A stretch of 64,000 bases of DNA from Dasypus novemcinctus (lineage: Eukaryota > Chordata > Mammalia > Cingulata > Dasypodidae), in the NCBI RefSeq assembly GCF_030445035.2, contig NC_080683.1, positions 89,985,675 through 90,049,674 on the forward strand, given 5' to 3'. The translations under genes and the position numbers were made by a program. Of the stretch, positions 34,797 to 47,360 are shown in pieces (position 1 is the first letter of the stretch; the number at the start of each line of letters is the position of its first letter). The notes under the pieces were generated by a model. The model did not search any database. It saw only the letters and a list, made by a program, of their open reading frames with translations, and had not been told where the DNA came from.

Positions 34797-35339
34797 TCTA
34801 TCTTAGACTGGAAATTCCAGGAGGAGTAGAGTATGTAGTCTTGAGGCAGAATATCGTCTTACTTTGGAACCTACAATTCTTTGTATTTATGGTCTCCAAA
34901 TGATTGGATGAGGCCTACTCAAGTTGTTCAGGTTATTCTCTGTTACTTAAAGAAAATTGATTATAGATGCTATTTCCATCCAATAAATATTCCTACAGCA
35001 ATATCTAAGCCAATTTTGACCCAACAACTAGACACCCAACCTAGCCAAAATGACACATAATTCTTCAGTCACTAAGCATCACAACAGCCCTAATTCTCTG
35101 TTTCTCACTACTGAGATCACATCCTTCCAGACGTGGAAGTTAAAAATCTATTAACTTTTAAATTGTGAGTCAAACAAAATTGTAGTATGTACCATGAGAA
35201 AATTTCATTACTCATTACCCTAGGCTATGTCAAATGTGAGACTGCAAACTCTTGAGTATTCTCAGAAGTCCAGAAGAATCCCTATAAGGAAATTTTATTG
35301 CCATCTTGTTATTTCAATGTTTCAAATATGCCTATTCTG

Positions 35340-35922
35340 ACATAAAATATTTTTAAATAAATGAAAATAAAACTTAGCAAAATTTATGGGATACTCTGAA
35401 AGCAGTGTGTAGAGGAAAAATTATAGCATTAAATGCAAATATTAAAAAAGAAGAAAAATTAGTAACCAAATATTTGATTTTAGACAACTAGAAAAAGACA
35501 AATACTATAAGCCTACTGCCAGAAGAAAGAATGAAATAATAAAAATTATAGCAGAAATAAATGAAATTGAAAGCAACAAAATAATAGAGAAAAATCAACA
35601 AAATTTGGTTATTTGAAATGATAAAAAATTGATAAAGTATAACAAGACTAACAAATCAAAAAGGGAGAAAACACAGATTATCAATATCAGGAATGAAACC
35701 AGGGTGTATCACTACGGATTCCATGGTTGAAAAAAAGGATAATTAAGGGAATATTGCAAACAACTTTATACACATAAATTTGAAAATGCATATGAAATGG
35801 AAAAGTTCCTTGCAAAAGGAAAAACTACCCAATTTACACAAAGACAAGTAGATAACCTGAATAGCCCTAGAACTATCAAAGAAATTAAATTTGTAATTTA
35901 AAAACTCCATAAAGAGAAACTC
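35340..35922 (+). mobile_element. L1 ORF2 fragment upstream of MaLR provirus
   Basis: ctgaaagcagtgtgtagaggaaaaattatagcattaaatgc, caacaaaatttggttatttgaaa, aggaatgaaaccagggtgtatcactacgg and ttacacaaagacaagtagataacctgaatag follow the region of L1 ORF2 just before the reverse-transcriptase core. It is decayed and ends abruptly at the LTR. About 260 bases before it (35081-35339) are unassigned. Confidence 0.75.
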
Positions 35923-37836
35923 TGGTGGTTTGAAACTGTATGTAGCCCAGAAAAATATATTCTTAATGCTAATTCATTATTGTTGATGAAGTCTATTGTA
36001 AGTATAATTTATTGGTTAGGTTACTTCAGTTAAGATGTGGCCCAGGGTGGGTCTTAATCTTCTTATTGGACATCTTTATAAATGGGATGAACAGAGAGAG
36101 AGAGAATGCCATGGAAGCATGAAGCTGAAATCAAGGAAACCTGGAAGAGAAGGGAGAGACCAGCAGATGCCACCATGTGCCTTGCCCTTTAGTACAAGAA
36201 TCAAACTGGCAGCCAGTCTTCAGCAAGAAAACATCATCTTGATGATGGCTTGATTTGGACATTTTCATGGCCTCAAAACTGTAAGCTTGTAAACTAATAA
36301 GTTCCCATTGTTAAAAGCCAAGCCATTCCATGGTATCTGCTTTGAGCAGCTTAGCAAACTAAAAAAAGATTTTGGTATCAGAAGAATGAGGTACTGCTAT
36401 TGCAATTACCAAAAATGTTAAAAAGTCTTTGTAATTGAGTAATGAGTAGAAGGGGGAAGAATTGTGAGGTATTTCATAGAAAAGGCCTAGGTTGCTTTCA
36501 AGGGACTATTGGTAGAAACATGTACTTCCAATAAGGCTAGACAAAAAGGAAGAATGTGTCAATGCAGACTGGAAGAAAGGCAACCCTTGTTTTAAAGTGG
36601 AGAGAACTTGGCAAAATTGAATCCTGATATTGGATGGAAGGCAGAATTTGAAAGTGACAAGTTTGTATATTTAGCTGAGGAAATTTCCAAATTTAATGTG
36701 AAAGTGCTGCCTGGTTTCTCTTTGCAGCTTTTTGTATGATGCAAAAGGAATGGGGTAAGCTGAAAACTGAACTCCAGGTACTAAGAAACAATAATTTGAA
36801 GATTTGGGAAATTTTGAGCTTCTGGAAATCAAATATCCAGAGAATAGTGTTCCTTGTGAAGGTTTAAGTAAACATGGAACCAGTCAGCCATTTCATTGCA
36901 AGTCAGGATTGAAAATGCAATTATCCAGAAAGGATTTGTGGAAACTTCTTTTATCTGATAAATTGAACTTCTTTGTATTACATGCAAAACTCCCAAGTAT
37001 CTTGCAAGATCTGCATGAAAGGAACTCCTGCCAACCTGGGAGAGAATAGGAATAGATTGAAGGAAAAATCATTTTGAAGGAAGGATCATGGAAGCTGAAA
37101 TCTGATCAAAGACTACCCATTGTTCAGGGAGAGTGTTACCACCCAAGTGTTCTCAGGTGACTGGGGGATTGTGGAGATTCTGGCTGTCACCCCAATGCTT
37201 GACAACATCGGATTCTTCACTCCAGTGTTTGGGGAGAACATGGCCATTGTATAAGACCTTGGGGTAGGTATTCTGCTCCATCAGGACTGGAGGACAAACC
37301 ATCATTTCATAGATGACTCTCAGACCTTGAAATCTAATGGAGTATATACTGCAGGCTTTTGGAATTGCTTGGGATCCATCACTCCTGTTTTCCTTCCAGT
37401 TTTTCCCCATAAAAAAGGGAATGTTTATCTTATGACTGTCCCTCCATTGTATACTGGAAGCATATAACCTGTTCTCTGGGTTTTACAGGCCCACAGCCAG
37501 AGAAGAAATGTGCCCCAGGATAGACCACACCTACAACTGATTTTGATGAGACTTTGTATTTAGCATTGTTACTGAAATGACTTAAGTCTTTTGGGATATT
37601 GTGATGGAATGAATGCATTTACTTATGTAAAGAACATTTATTTATGGGGTCCAGAGAGTGGAGTGTGATAATTGGGAAATGTATGTTATGTATCTCATAA
37701 AATTATGTTCTTAAAGCTAATCCATTTCTGTGCATGTAAACCTTTTATAAGTAAAACCTATTAATGAGGTTACTTCAGTTAAGGCATGAACCCATTTCAT
37801 GATATATTGCTTCCTGTAGTCTAGCAAACTAAAACA
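35923..37836 (+). mobile_element. MaLR-like provirus with internal region
   Basis: The 5' LTR is 35923-36366 (444 bp), starting TGGTGGTTTGAAACTGTATG and ending GCAAACTAAAAA. The internal part, 36367-37663, begins agattttggtatcagaag...gaggtactgct and continues with aaagtctttgtaattgagtaatgagtagaagg, the usual MST/THE1-type internal start. A 3' LTR at about 37666-37836 keeps only its first 100 or so bases and its last 35, so its middle is deleted. Short internal frames (36804-37049 plus, 37153-37618 minus) are remnants or noise. Internal retention is uncommon for this class, since most copies are solo LTRs. No matching 5-bp duplication was found. Confidence 0.75.
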
Positions 37837-39985
37837 GAAATACAGCAGACTAACTAAGAAAAAAGAAGACACTAAATAGCATTATCAGAAATGAAAATGA
37901 GGTCATCATTATAGATCACATGAAGATTAAAAGTATGAGAAAAGAATACTATGAACAACTCTATGCCACCAATTTGATAACTTAGATGAAATGGATAATT
38001 TATACAAAAACAAATTATCAAAACTCATACAAGGAGAAAGAGCTCCTCTAAATTTCCCTATATACATTAAAGAAATTGAATCAACAATTAATAATCTTCC
38101 GAAAAAGAAAACATTATGACAAAATGGTTTCCCAGATGAATTCTACAAAGCATTTAAGGAAAAACTAGTGCAGTTTTTCCACAATCTTTCAGAAACTAGC
38201 AACAGAGGAAACAAGTCCTAATGCATAAATCATTCAATGAAACTAATGTCACTCTATTAGCTAAACCAGATAAAGAGATTACAAGAATGGACAACTACAG
38301 CTCTACAGCTCTTGAACATAGATGCAAAAATCCTCCATACAATAGAACAATAGAATCCAACAATGTATAAAGAGAATTATAAACTATGGCCAAGTGAGAT
38401 TTATTCCAGGTATGAAAAGATGACCTCACAGTCAAAAGTCAATCAATATAATCTACCACATTAACATGCTAAAGAAGATATGCTTATATCAATTAAATCA
38501 GAAAAGGCAATTGATAAAAGTCAAATCACTTCATGAATAAATTCTCAGCAAACTAGGAAAGGAAAACTTCCTCAACTTGATAAAGAACATTTACAAAATA
38601 CATATAAGTAGCTACATACATAGTGATAAAAGCCTGCATGCTTATCCCCTATTCATCATCATACTGTTAGTCCTAGTTAGTGCAAAAATACTAGAAGATA
38701 AAGTATACAGACTGAGAAGAGATAAATAAAACTGTCTTTGTTGGCAGATGACATGATTGTATAAATAGAAAATCTCACAGAATCTACAAAATAAAAAACC
38801 TCCTACAACTAATAAAAAAATGTATAACAAGACCATAATATACAAGATGAATATTTTAATAAGTCAATTGTTTTCCTAAAGACCAGACATGAACAATTGT
38901 AATTTAAAATATAAAAATATATTTATCATTTACAATAGCCCCAAAAATAGGTATAAATCTATAAAAATAGGTATAATTTGTTAGGTGTAAATCTAACAAA
39001 AATAGGTACAGGGTCTGTACAAGGGGAACTACAAAACACTGATGAAAGATATCGAAGACAATTTAAATAAGTGGAGAGATATTTCATGTTCATGGATTGG
39101 ATAACTCAATAAGGTCAAGTCTCCTCAACTTGATCTATAAATTCATCACACTCACAGCAAGCTGTTTTTAAGATATCAAAAAAAAAAACCAAAAAACAAA
39201 AACAACTGCTTCTGAAATGTAATGGCTAGGAAAAAGACCAAGAATAGCAAAAATAGAACTAAAGAAGAAAAGCAAAGTTGGAGAACTCACACTACCTGAC
39301 TTCAACAGTAATAAAAAGCTACAGTAATCAAGGCAGCATAGTATTGACAAAGGAATAGATACATAGATCCAATGGAATAGAGTAGAGGACCTAGACATAA
39401 AACCACACAAATGTAGTCAGTTGAGCTTTGACGAAGGCACAAAGATGATTCAATAGAGAAATGTTAGTCTTTACAAAAAATAGAGCTGGAACAATTGGTT
39501 ATCAATTAAAAACAAAAACAACAACAATCAAAAAAGTGCTCCTCAGCACAAATCTTACACCTATAAGAAAAATTAACTCTAAATGGATTGTGGACCTAAA
39601 CATAAAACATAAAATTATAAAACTATTAGAAAAAGCAAAGAGAACAAATCTACATGACATGGATTTTTATTATGAGTTTCTACTTACAAGTATGATCCAT
39701 TAAAGAAAAAATTAAGTTGGACTTTATTAAAATTAAAAACTTATCTGCAAAAGACAATATTAAGTGAATGAGAAAATGAGCCACAGCCTGGAAGAAAATA
39801 TTTGCAAAACACATACCTAATTAAGGACTTTCATCCAAGAAAATGCTAAGAACTCTTGAAAGTCAACAATAAGAAAACAAATAACCGAAATTTTAAAAAA
39901 AGGGAGAAAACATATAAACAGATTCCTTACCAAGAAAGGTATATAGATGTCAAATAAGCATATGAAGAGACAACGTCATCATTTT
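37837..39985 (+). mobile_element. L1 ORF2 fragment, reverse transcriptase to C-terminus
   Basis: The order of L1 ORF2 is clear: agactaactaagaaaaaagaagacac, tatgaacaactctatgccacc, gatgaattctacaaagcatttaa, taatctaccacattaacatgctaaag, gtacaaggggaactacaaaacactgatgaaag, ctacctgacttcaacagtaataaaaagctacagtaatc, and gattgtggacctaaacataaaacat. Many stops are present. The YADD-type catalytic core region is present only in degenerate form. It is cut off at about 39985 before the 3' UTR. It begins upstream, in consensus terms, of where the fragment at 35340 ends, so the two overlap. Confidence 0.78.
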
Positions 39986-39989
39986 TATC

Positions 39990-40160
39990 AGATGTATCAT
40001 TTTCCTATTGCTCTTATAACAAATTACCACATATATAGTGGTTTAAAACAATACAAATTAATTATCATATTGTTCTGGAGAGCAGAAATTCCCAATGGAT
40101 CTTATGGGACTTAAGGTATAAATACAGCTGCATTCCTTCTGGAATTTCTAGTGGAGAATC
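39990..40160 (-). mobile_element. MaLR/MLT1-like LTR 3' end, reverse orientation
   Basis: tgtatcattttcctattgctcttataacaaattaccacatatatagtggtttaaaacaatacaaatt is the complement of the standard MLT1/MSTD 3' terminus, followed by gttctggagagcagaaattccc and gctgcattccttctgg. Confidence 0.7.
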
Positions 40161-40450
40161 TATTCTGTACCTTTTTCAGTTTCCAGAGCATATGGTTCCA
40201 TGTATATACATACCTTCATATAGACATACACACACAGATATATACAATATATTATAAACATATGTATTTCCTTGTCTGTCAGCTGACAGGATCCAGAAGC
40301 AATGACACTCCTGTAATAAAGAGCCCATCTAGCACCCAGATCATGGTTTCTAATACCATTCTTCAATTTAAGGAAGCAGGCTTCTTGAAGATATTGCTGA
40401 TCCTATTACTGGGTAAGGAAATATATAAGACTGACTTCAATTAACATGTA
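40161..40450 (-). mobile_element. Possible L1M 3'-UTR fragment, reverse orientation
   Basis: Read on the minus strand, gaatggtattagaaaccatgatctgggtgctag followed by gtgtcattgcttctgg and a long (ta/tg)-rich stretch resembles the 3' untranslated part of old L1M elements. The plus frame 40151-40444 and the minus frame 40160-40366 lie in it. Confidence 0.5.
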
Positions 40451-40638
40451 TGCCAGAAATTAAGGAAGTGCCTACACACATGCACAAAAATATCCACCCA
40501 CAATTATGGGGGTATGTCAAAGGGACACAGGTGCAACTGGAAGAACTCTCAATGGCTAAAGATAGAAGAATTTGAGCAGAAAAGTAAATAATGTAGCATA
40601 GGACTACAGTCTAAAGTATAACTAAGTACACATGACTA

Positions 40639-41260
40639 TGTTGTCAGATTTTCTCTAGGTTCTTGGTTAAGCTACAAGAAATGAAATTCAAGAGAAACCA
40701 GGTTAGTTAGGCAGTAATTTATTAAGGAAGGGAGGGATTGGAAATGGGAAAGAATAACAGATTGTGGGTCCTAGGTAGAGAGGAGAGGCTGAAAAGTGTT
40801 AGAAAGGGCCTATTTACAGACTACAATATCCCATTACAGATGATAAATGCCCAGGTTTATTTGCATATTGATCTAAGTGGAGAAGGGCAGGCAAGCAGGC
40901 CAGAATAGAGGGAGAAGGAAAGAGCGGGGGGTGAAGAAGGCAAAAAAAGGGGCTGGTTTGGCCTCTGTGCTTGCTTTTTAAACCATTAATTATTCTGCTC
41001 CTTTACAATGACAGGGGAGGAGTCCCAGCTGTTTGCTCTTTTAATTGATTACACCATCCCTCAATCCCCTGGGAGGTCCCAATGATAAGGCCACTGGAGA
41101 ATAGCCTGGGCTTCTCCTGGCTTCCGGAGGACATCTCATCCTGAATGGAGTTTCTTGAAAGGGTCTTCCAGCAGCCATCTTGGGGGTACCAAAGGACACA
41201 TGGGCTTCTTTCCAGGTTCCAGATCCATCTATTGATTCCCTATTTTACTAGCCTGCCTCA
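40639..41260 (-). mobile_element. Unassigned LTR family X, copy A
   Basis: This 622-bp segment is homologous, in inverted orientation, to 48240-48314 plus 49148-49665. On the minus strand it starts TGAGGCAGGCTAG and ends near GACAACA. It contains a TTTAAAAAGCAAGC TATA-like box and an AATAAATTACTGCCTAACTAACC poly(A)-type region near the 3' end, so it has LTR-like order. I could not place it in a named family. Shared landmarks with copy B are ccaagatggctgctggaag, cagctgggactcctcc and caagaacctagag/caaaat. Confidence 0.65.
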
Positions 41261-41359
41261 AGTCCATATTGAGATAAGTAAAAGATTGAATAAGTAAACG
41301 AAAGAAAAGAAACACTTCTCCTGCGACGAATTCCAAATAATTTGTGCTTAAGGAGGTGG

Positions 41360-41990
41360 AGCATAACAACTACCCACTCTTTAAGTATGGGCTTCATATA
41401 ATGACTCCCTTCAAAGAGTATGGTATGAAAGTTGGGGGTGGGAATGAAGAGTAATTTTACATGGAGAAACTTGACAAACAGCGCTTTAGCCAGGTGATCA
41501 CAGTGATATGTTGCCTTGATGGTATGTACTCTTGATATAATGTGATGTGCACTTTACTTTTGTTATCTCCCTTCCCAAAACTTACAATATCCAGCTAATC
41601 ATGAGTAAAATATCAGACAATTCCAAATTGAGAAACATCTTACAAAATACCTGACCAGGACTCTTCAAAACTTTCCAAGTTAACAAAAACAAGGAAAATC
41701 TGAGAAACCCTCACAGCCAAGGGAGACATGATGACTACATGAAATGTAATATCCTGGATGGGATGCTAGTACAGATAAAGGACATTAATAATAACAAAGA
41801 AAATTTGAATAAAACATGAACTTTAGTTGATAATAATGGTTCATGTTCAGTTATTAGTAATTAATAGTGTTGGCTTATTATTTGTGACAAACATATCAAA
41901 CTAATACAAAAGGAGGAACTTTCTGTACTATCTTTGCAATTTTTCTGAAAACATAAAACTATTCTAAAATAGAAAGCTTAGTTTTAAAAA
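41360..41990 (+). mobile_element. L1M 3'-UTR-type element
   Basis: cccactctttaagtatgggcttcatataatgactccc, gtaattttacatggagaaacttgacaaac, catgatgactacatgaaatgtaat, tcctggatggga and ctttctgtactatctttgcaatttttctgaaaacataaaactattc match the well-known 3' untranslated end of old L1M elements, with a poly(A)-like end. The same family is the target of the RPS2 retrocopy at 56937-57864. Confidence 0.7.
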
Positions 41991-44900
41991 TGCCTATTCT
42001 AGCTTATATTATAAACAAGTTTTGCCACAAGACTTTGGTGTATGGGCTCTACACTTCTTTATAATCATGTTTGTCTCCATAATCATGGAGACATTTAATT
42101 TTTGGCAAACATATCTGGGAGTCAATAGCAAACTTGAATTTAATTATTATTCTCATTTTACTAGAAATAAATGCCTAATATATCTCTTCTAAATAATTTC
42201 ATATTGTACAGATATTTCCATGTTACAAGAATTTAAAAATTTTTTTAAGTTAAGACTGGTTTTCCATGGTGAAAATGACATTATAGGACAATATAATGTA
42301 CTGCTTTCATTATTTTTAGACTAAAGAGGAAAAAACAGTGGCTTGGCCTTAAAATAAAATGTTCCCAAGGAAAATGAAGACCAAATGACAAATAGTTTCA
42401 TGAGGGTTTGACTATTACTATTCTGAAACAATTGAGGATTCATTTCTAATATTTAATGATTTCATTCAGTAGTCTGATAAAGAAGTTAGCTGCTATTATA
42501 TTTTCCCCATTGTCTCAAGAATTTAAATCAACTTTAGATATTAATCTCTGATTACAAATTCCAGAAATAATTTTATTACATACCAATTTAATAGAGACTT
42601 TATAACAGCATATGTTAATTTTATCTTCAAATAAAGATGACAGCTTTATAGTCTTGTTAAAACAATATTCAAGTATTACTTACTGAGGTATGCCAGATTA
42701 CCCTGAACTTGAATTTATTACTACTATTTTATATACTACTCATTACTAACAGATATATTCCAAATTTGTTTGACTGAAATCAAGGGGTAGCAATAGAATG
42801 AAGAAAGCAGTAGATTCAAAGCAGCATATTTGTACATTAAATTTAAAAGTCATGTTTTTTTATTATTTTGTATTTAATTGGTAGATTAGTCTTTGATTAT
42901 ATAGTTTTAAAAGAGCCATAAGCATGGGAAATGTATATCAAATTTTACTTGTTTTATATGCAGGTCACATTATAATAAAACTAACTAAAATGAGGTTACA
43001 GATCTCTAGATTGTTTCTTCTTGAAAGGAATCAATAAATTGCTCATCCAGGGCCGATAAAATTCCCAAAAGAGCAAGCCATCTGACTGAAGTACATCAAA
43101 CCATTATTTTGAGGCACATCAGTACTAGATTTCACCTGTTCCCTCCCTTGCTTTAACTACTAAAATACTAATAGGTGACGATGTCCCACATCATGTATTA
43201 CTTACGAGTTAGCACCCCTGGTAGAAGTCATGAGCTACATACAAACTTAATATAAATAGTGAGATTCAATGGACTGCCAAGTTTAAAGGAGATGGAGGAA
43301 AAGCAAAGAGAAAAAAAGGAACAGGATAGTAGCAGGAGGGGGGCGGGTAAAAGGATCGAAGTCAAACTATAAAAGGAAATAGCAGAAAGTGGAAAAAACA
43401 AAACAGAAATAGAAGCAGGGCTCAATACAGCTTCATTAACATATACTTTTCCAGCTCTTCATCACAGGCTATCTCTTCTTACAACATCTGGCAAAAATGT
43501 TCTCTTTTTTCCTGAAGATTTGAAAAATAAGGTAAGGTGAGTCAGCATATCAAAGATACATGTTGACAAGCAATCTAATAGTTGATTTATCTTTATGATA
43601 CAAAGCAATCTGTTTGACTATTCTTTATTATATGTAACAAAAATTGCTTTTTTCACTAACCTGAGTCATATCTTGGAATCATAGATACAAATGTACAGGG
43701 TGAGGGCTTATGTTGGGACAAAAGTCAGTCCATTTAGAAAAATAAACTGTAATTTTCCATTTCTATTCCTTCCCTTTCTGGTTTTGGTGGAAATGCAAAA
43801 GTAAAGTAAGCATATTGTAGGACACATGATCCAATCATTGTGACCCCCTTTGGGACGGGTATTGATTCAGGTGATGTGAAAACTGATGTGATTCCATCAG
43901 TTGGAACCCCTACTTTAGTGGTTTCAAAGGGAGCAGGGAGTTGAAGGAATTCATGATCAGTAATTCAGAGAAAACGTTTTAGCTTCAGTACATTAAACAG
44001 CATTTCATATTTACATAACCGAAATTTTACAAATACTTTAGAAGAAAGTATGCTCCTAAAGGTAGAATTTCTAGAATCAAGTTATGGTTCTAATAATTTA
44101 AATTATTGGGATAAATAACATTATACATTATAAAATGTCAATCAAATGTATATTAAAAGTAAGTATATTTACATTCATGTTGGGATAAATTAAATAAAAT
44201 ATTCTTATCCCCCAGTATTAGATCGTGTGTATATTTAAAATAACTAAACTTTGAGTTCTCTTTCTTTAAAAAAGCTGCTTACGTTGATCACTACTTGTAT
44301 CACACACCATATTTGAGTACTAAGACTCACCTGGGGACTGGTATGGACCACTCCCCTGGAGCAAAGGAATTAGTCCTCAAGGTCTTTCATTGTTTTGAGA
44401 ACAGTAGTGAGCCAACCACCTGGGCCAGTATTATCAGGCACAGAGATGCTACTGACACCAGGGCATCATTCAGAAGACAGTGGGCAGTCAAAGTAGAGCA
44501 TGTGGTCAGCTTTGGATTTTGACTCAGGCACCTCCTCAGTTCACTGGCTACATTTGGATATGAGTGTTTCCAAAGTGAGGGAATTTTATTACATACAAAA
44601 TATTCAGATGAAACAGAATCTAGATGTGGAAAGCATTATTTCTCTCATATTTAAAAATTCTAGTCCATTTTAGAAATTGTATATTGGTCATATCTAGAAT
44701 CAAATCCACAGCATGTAAATATTTTTTTCCAAATTTAGCAACAAAAGTCATATTTAGATCTCCCAAGTCTACAATTTTGCCTGAAAGAAAATCCAGCACA
44801 GAATTTTTTAACTCTGTGTCAAAGTAGTTCACGTATTACAGCTAAAAGTATATTTACCAAGGTAAAAGATGGGGAGGAAATGTTCATCTCTATTTAAAAA

Positions 44901-45534
44901 AATAAAACTATGCTTTTTAAATTAATTTGTTCCTCCCTTAGATCCAAATAATATCCCATCATTTGATGAAATTCAGCATCTCTTCTTTAGTTTGAATAAC
45001 CAATCACCAGTTTCCTCCAGTTTTCAGGTTCTCCCTCTATCACTTTATCTTTAGTACTGCACCCAGATTTTTCTTTCTACAACACCTCAACAATTCTTAA
45101 AAGGTAAACAGCAGCCACCTTGTCAATAAACACAGTAAAAATTTGTCTACGTTTATCCCTGTTGACAACTCAGGGGATTTTAAACTCAGCTACTTTCCTT
45201 CTTGAAACACATGATTCTCTTCATTTCTCAAATATAACTGTCTCCTGATTTTTCTCTTCTGGCATGCCTCTTTGCCACTCTTGCAGGATTATCTTTCTTT
45301 AAAGAGAAGTATGTGTTTAGATTTTCTCATGGCACACCACTCAATTTATATTCTCTTCTTTTGCGTTTCCACACATATTCTTTAATTATCACATCAATAC
45401 AGATGACTTATACATTTACATTTTCAGTTTGTACTCTTTTTCTAAACTCCAGATCAGTACACCCAACTTCTCTTAGAATATACAAGTCATCTTAAAGTGA
45501 GAATGTCCCACTTGTACTGTGTTTTGACATAGTT
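41991..45534. other. Repeat-poor intergenic stretch
   Basis: No repeat family or gene recognised over about 3.5 kb. 43010-43200 and 43800-43960 are more balanced in base composition and could be conserved non-coding DNA. The frames at 44295-44522 and 44620-44832 show no domain. Confidence 0.4.
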
Positions 45535-46077
45535 CCAAATTCTCTTAAGTTCTTTTCATTGAGAGGTAGGTTTTTCTATCCCCATTTCTTATACCTGTAT
45601 AGATTTGTGACTATTTCACCTAATACAGTAGAAATGAAGATTTATTACTTTTAAGACTAGAATGTACGAAGTCATGTAGCTTCCACCATATTTGCTGGAA
45701 TGAATTTTCTTAGAGCCCTGAGCTACCAAGCAAAAAGTTCAGTCACTCTAAGGCTGACATGCTATGAGGTAGCCCAAGCCATATATAGAGACCATGTGTA
45801 GTCATTCCAGTCAACAGCTCCAGCTAAGTCTAAGCCATTGAGTCATCTCTGGTCAGGCTCCAAACATAAGAATAAGGAAATCTCCAGATGATTCCATCTA
45901 CCAGCTAGTCAAGACATTTCCAGTTGTTTGATTTTTCCCATTTGAGACTCTAGACACCATACCCTCTGAGCCGTTTAAATACTTGATGCATAGAATCTGT
46001 GAGCATAATAAATTGGTTGTGTTCACTCCACTATGTTTTGGAGTTGTTGATAGTGCAGTACTATATAACTAAAACAT
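45535..46077 (+). mobile_element. MLT1-like LTR (MaLR, ERVL class)
   Basis: The order is ttgtgactatttcacctaatacagtagaaatga, gccctgagctaccaagcaaaaagttc, aggctgacatgctatgaggtagccc, ccagtcaacagctccagctaag, gatgattcca, ataataaattggttgtg, and gttttggagttgttga..ataactaaaaca. This is MLT1H/J-type order, ending in the canonical aactaaaaca. Confidence 0.78.
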
Positions 46078-47360
46078 GTACTTATGATCTTCTCAGCAAC
46101 TCTGGTCTTTCAATGTCTCCCCATCTTTCAATTCTATTACCAAGCCCTGTGAATTTTATCTCTTAAATATCTCTGGAATCCATGCACATCAATGGCATCC
46201 TTATCCAAATTATCATCATCCTTTGTTGAAATTATGGCGATGGCTTCCTTCCTGGTCAACCCTCCTTTCCTCCCCTCCAGCTCAACCACAATACATTCTC
46301 CACATTGCTAGTTGTGCGAGCTTTTCAAACTCAAATCTCTTTATGTCACCGCCAAGCTTCGTACACTTCAATGACCTGGGAATAAGACAAAACAGTAACC
46401 AGGTTTACAAGGCCTGCTCCATCTGGCTATGGTCTCACCCCTTCTTTCTGTGCTGTCTAACATGGTAGCCTTCAGGTGCTCATGTGACAACTGAACAGTT
46501 GGAGTGTGACTAGTATGACTGAGAAACTGACTACTTTGTTCTGACTTAAAATCTGATACTAGATTCAGTTATTGGAATACTTTCAAGTATGTTCGGAACA
46601 CCTTGGGTGTGTGAATTTACTTTTTCAACTATAAACTTCATATTTAAATACAGATCAAATATTCCCAATGAAAATATAGCATATGAATTGATATGTGCTG
46701 TAAGTTTAAAATTCACACAGGATTTCAAACAGTACAGAAACATCAGTAAAATAATGAATTAATTTTTATTTTTATTCTATTATAATGCTAATATTTTGGA
46801 TACATTGAATTGAGTAAAGTATTTTTATAAAATGAATTTCACCTGTTTTTTTTTCTTTTTAAATGTGGCTACCAGAAAATTTAAATTGCATCTGTGACTC
46901 TTAATATATTTCTGTTGGACTGCACTGCCTTAGATCCTTTCTCTCCAGACACCTCAGCTCCCCTTTGCCCCTTGTCCTCACTGTGTCTCCTCTTCTCCCA
47001 GGACCTTTGCATACACTATTTCTATCCTTTTTCTTTCTTTGTCCACTCAACTCCTACTCATCCTAAAAGTTGATAAAACTTCTTTTCCTCAGTGAGGGTT
47101 TCTGATCAAGCCTTGTTTCCTCAAATAAGGAAATGGTTCTGACATCCTTGTCTTGGTTGGATTCCCTTATTATCTGCTGTCACAACCCAGTGACAATTTT
47201 ACCCAAGTGTACTTATTAAGTAAATGTCTGTCCCCTGAACTAAACTGTCAGTTCCATGAGGGCAGAGACCTCATCTGCTTTTATTCACCATTTTCTTCCC
47301 AGCACTTGGAACAGTTTCCAGTATATAGTAATTTGAGATGCAAAGATTAATAAAACAAAA
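46078..47360 (+). mobile_element. LINE2-like element, split by a MER5-type MITE
   Basis: The first half (46078-46447) has ccaagccctgtgaattttatctcttaaatatctctggaatcc, ccacattgctag and tacaaggcctgctccatctggc. The second half (46928-47360) has caggacctttgcatacactatttc, actcctactcatcctaaaag, cctcagtgagggtttctgatcaagcc, ccatgagggcagagacctcatctgc and cccagcacttggaacagtttcc. Together they read as one L2-type 3' region in order. The 81-codon frame 46223-46468 lies in it. Confidence 0.65.
46448..46927 (+). mobile_element. MER5-group hAT-Charlie MITE, long form
   Basis: Termini ctgtgctgtctaacatggtagcc and ttggactgcactg form the inverted ends. Inside are gtgctcatgtgacaactgaacagttggagtgtgactagt, gatatgtgctgtaagtttaaaattcacac, atattttggatacattgaattgag and aatgtggctaccagaaaatttaaattgcatctgtgac. 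It interrupts an L2. The 8-base flanks ccttcttt and ccttagat agree at only five positions, so the duplication is not secure. Confidence 0.7.

Larger units (their letters stand above)
33622..35080 (-). mobile_element. MLT2-like ERVL LTR, reverse orientation, split
   Basis: The outer parts are 33622-33797 and 34791-35080. The plus strand begins caggcagggttctccagggaaacagaatcaacagtatatat, the complement of the 3' end of MLT2-type LTRs. After the inserted element it continues gattggatgaggcctactc, attatagatgctatttccatccaataaat and gccaattttgacccaacaactagacac, approaching the complement of the 5' end. The ERVK-like LTR copy 2 sits in the middle, so the ERVK-like insertion is younger. The same family starts again at 63964. 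Confidence 0.72.
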
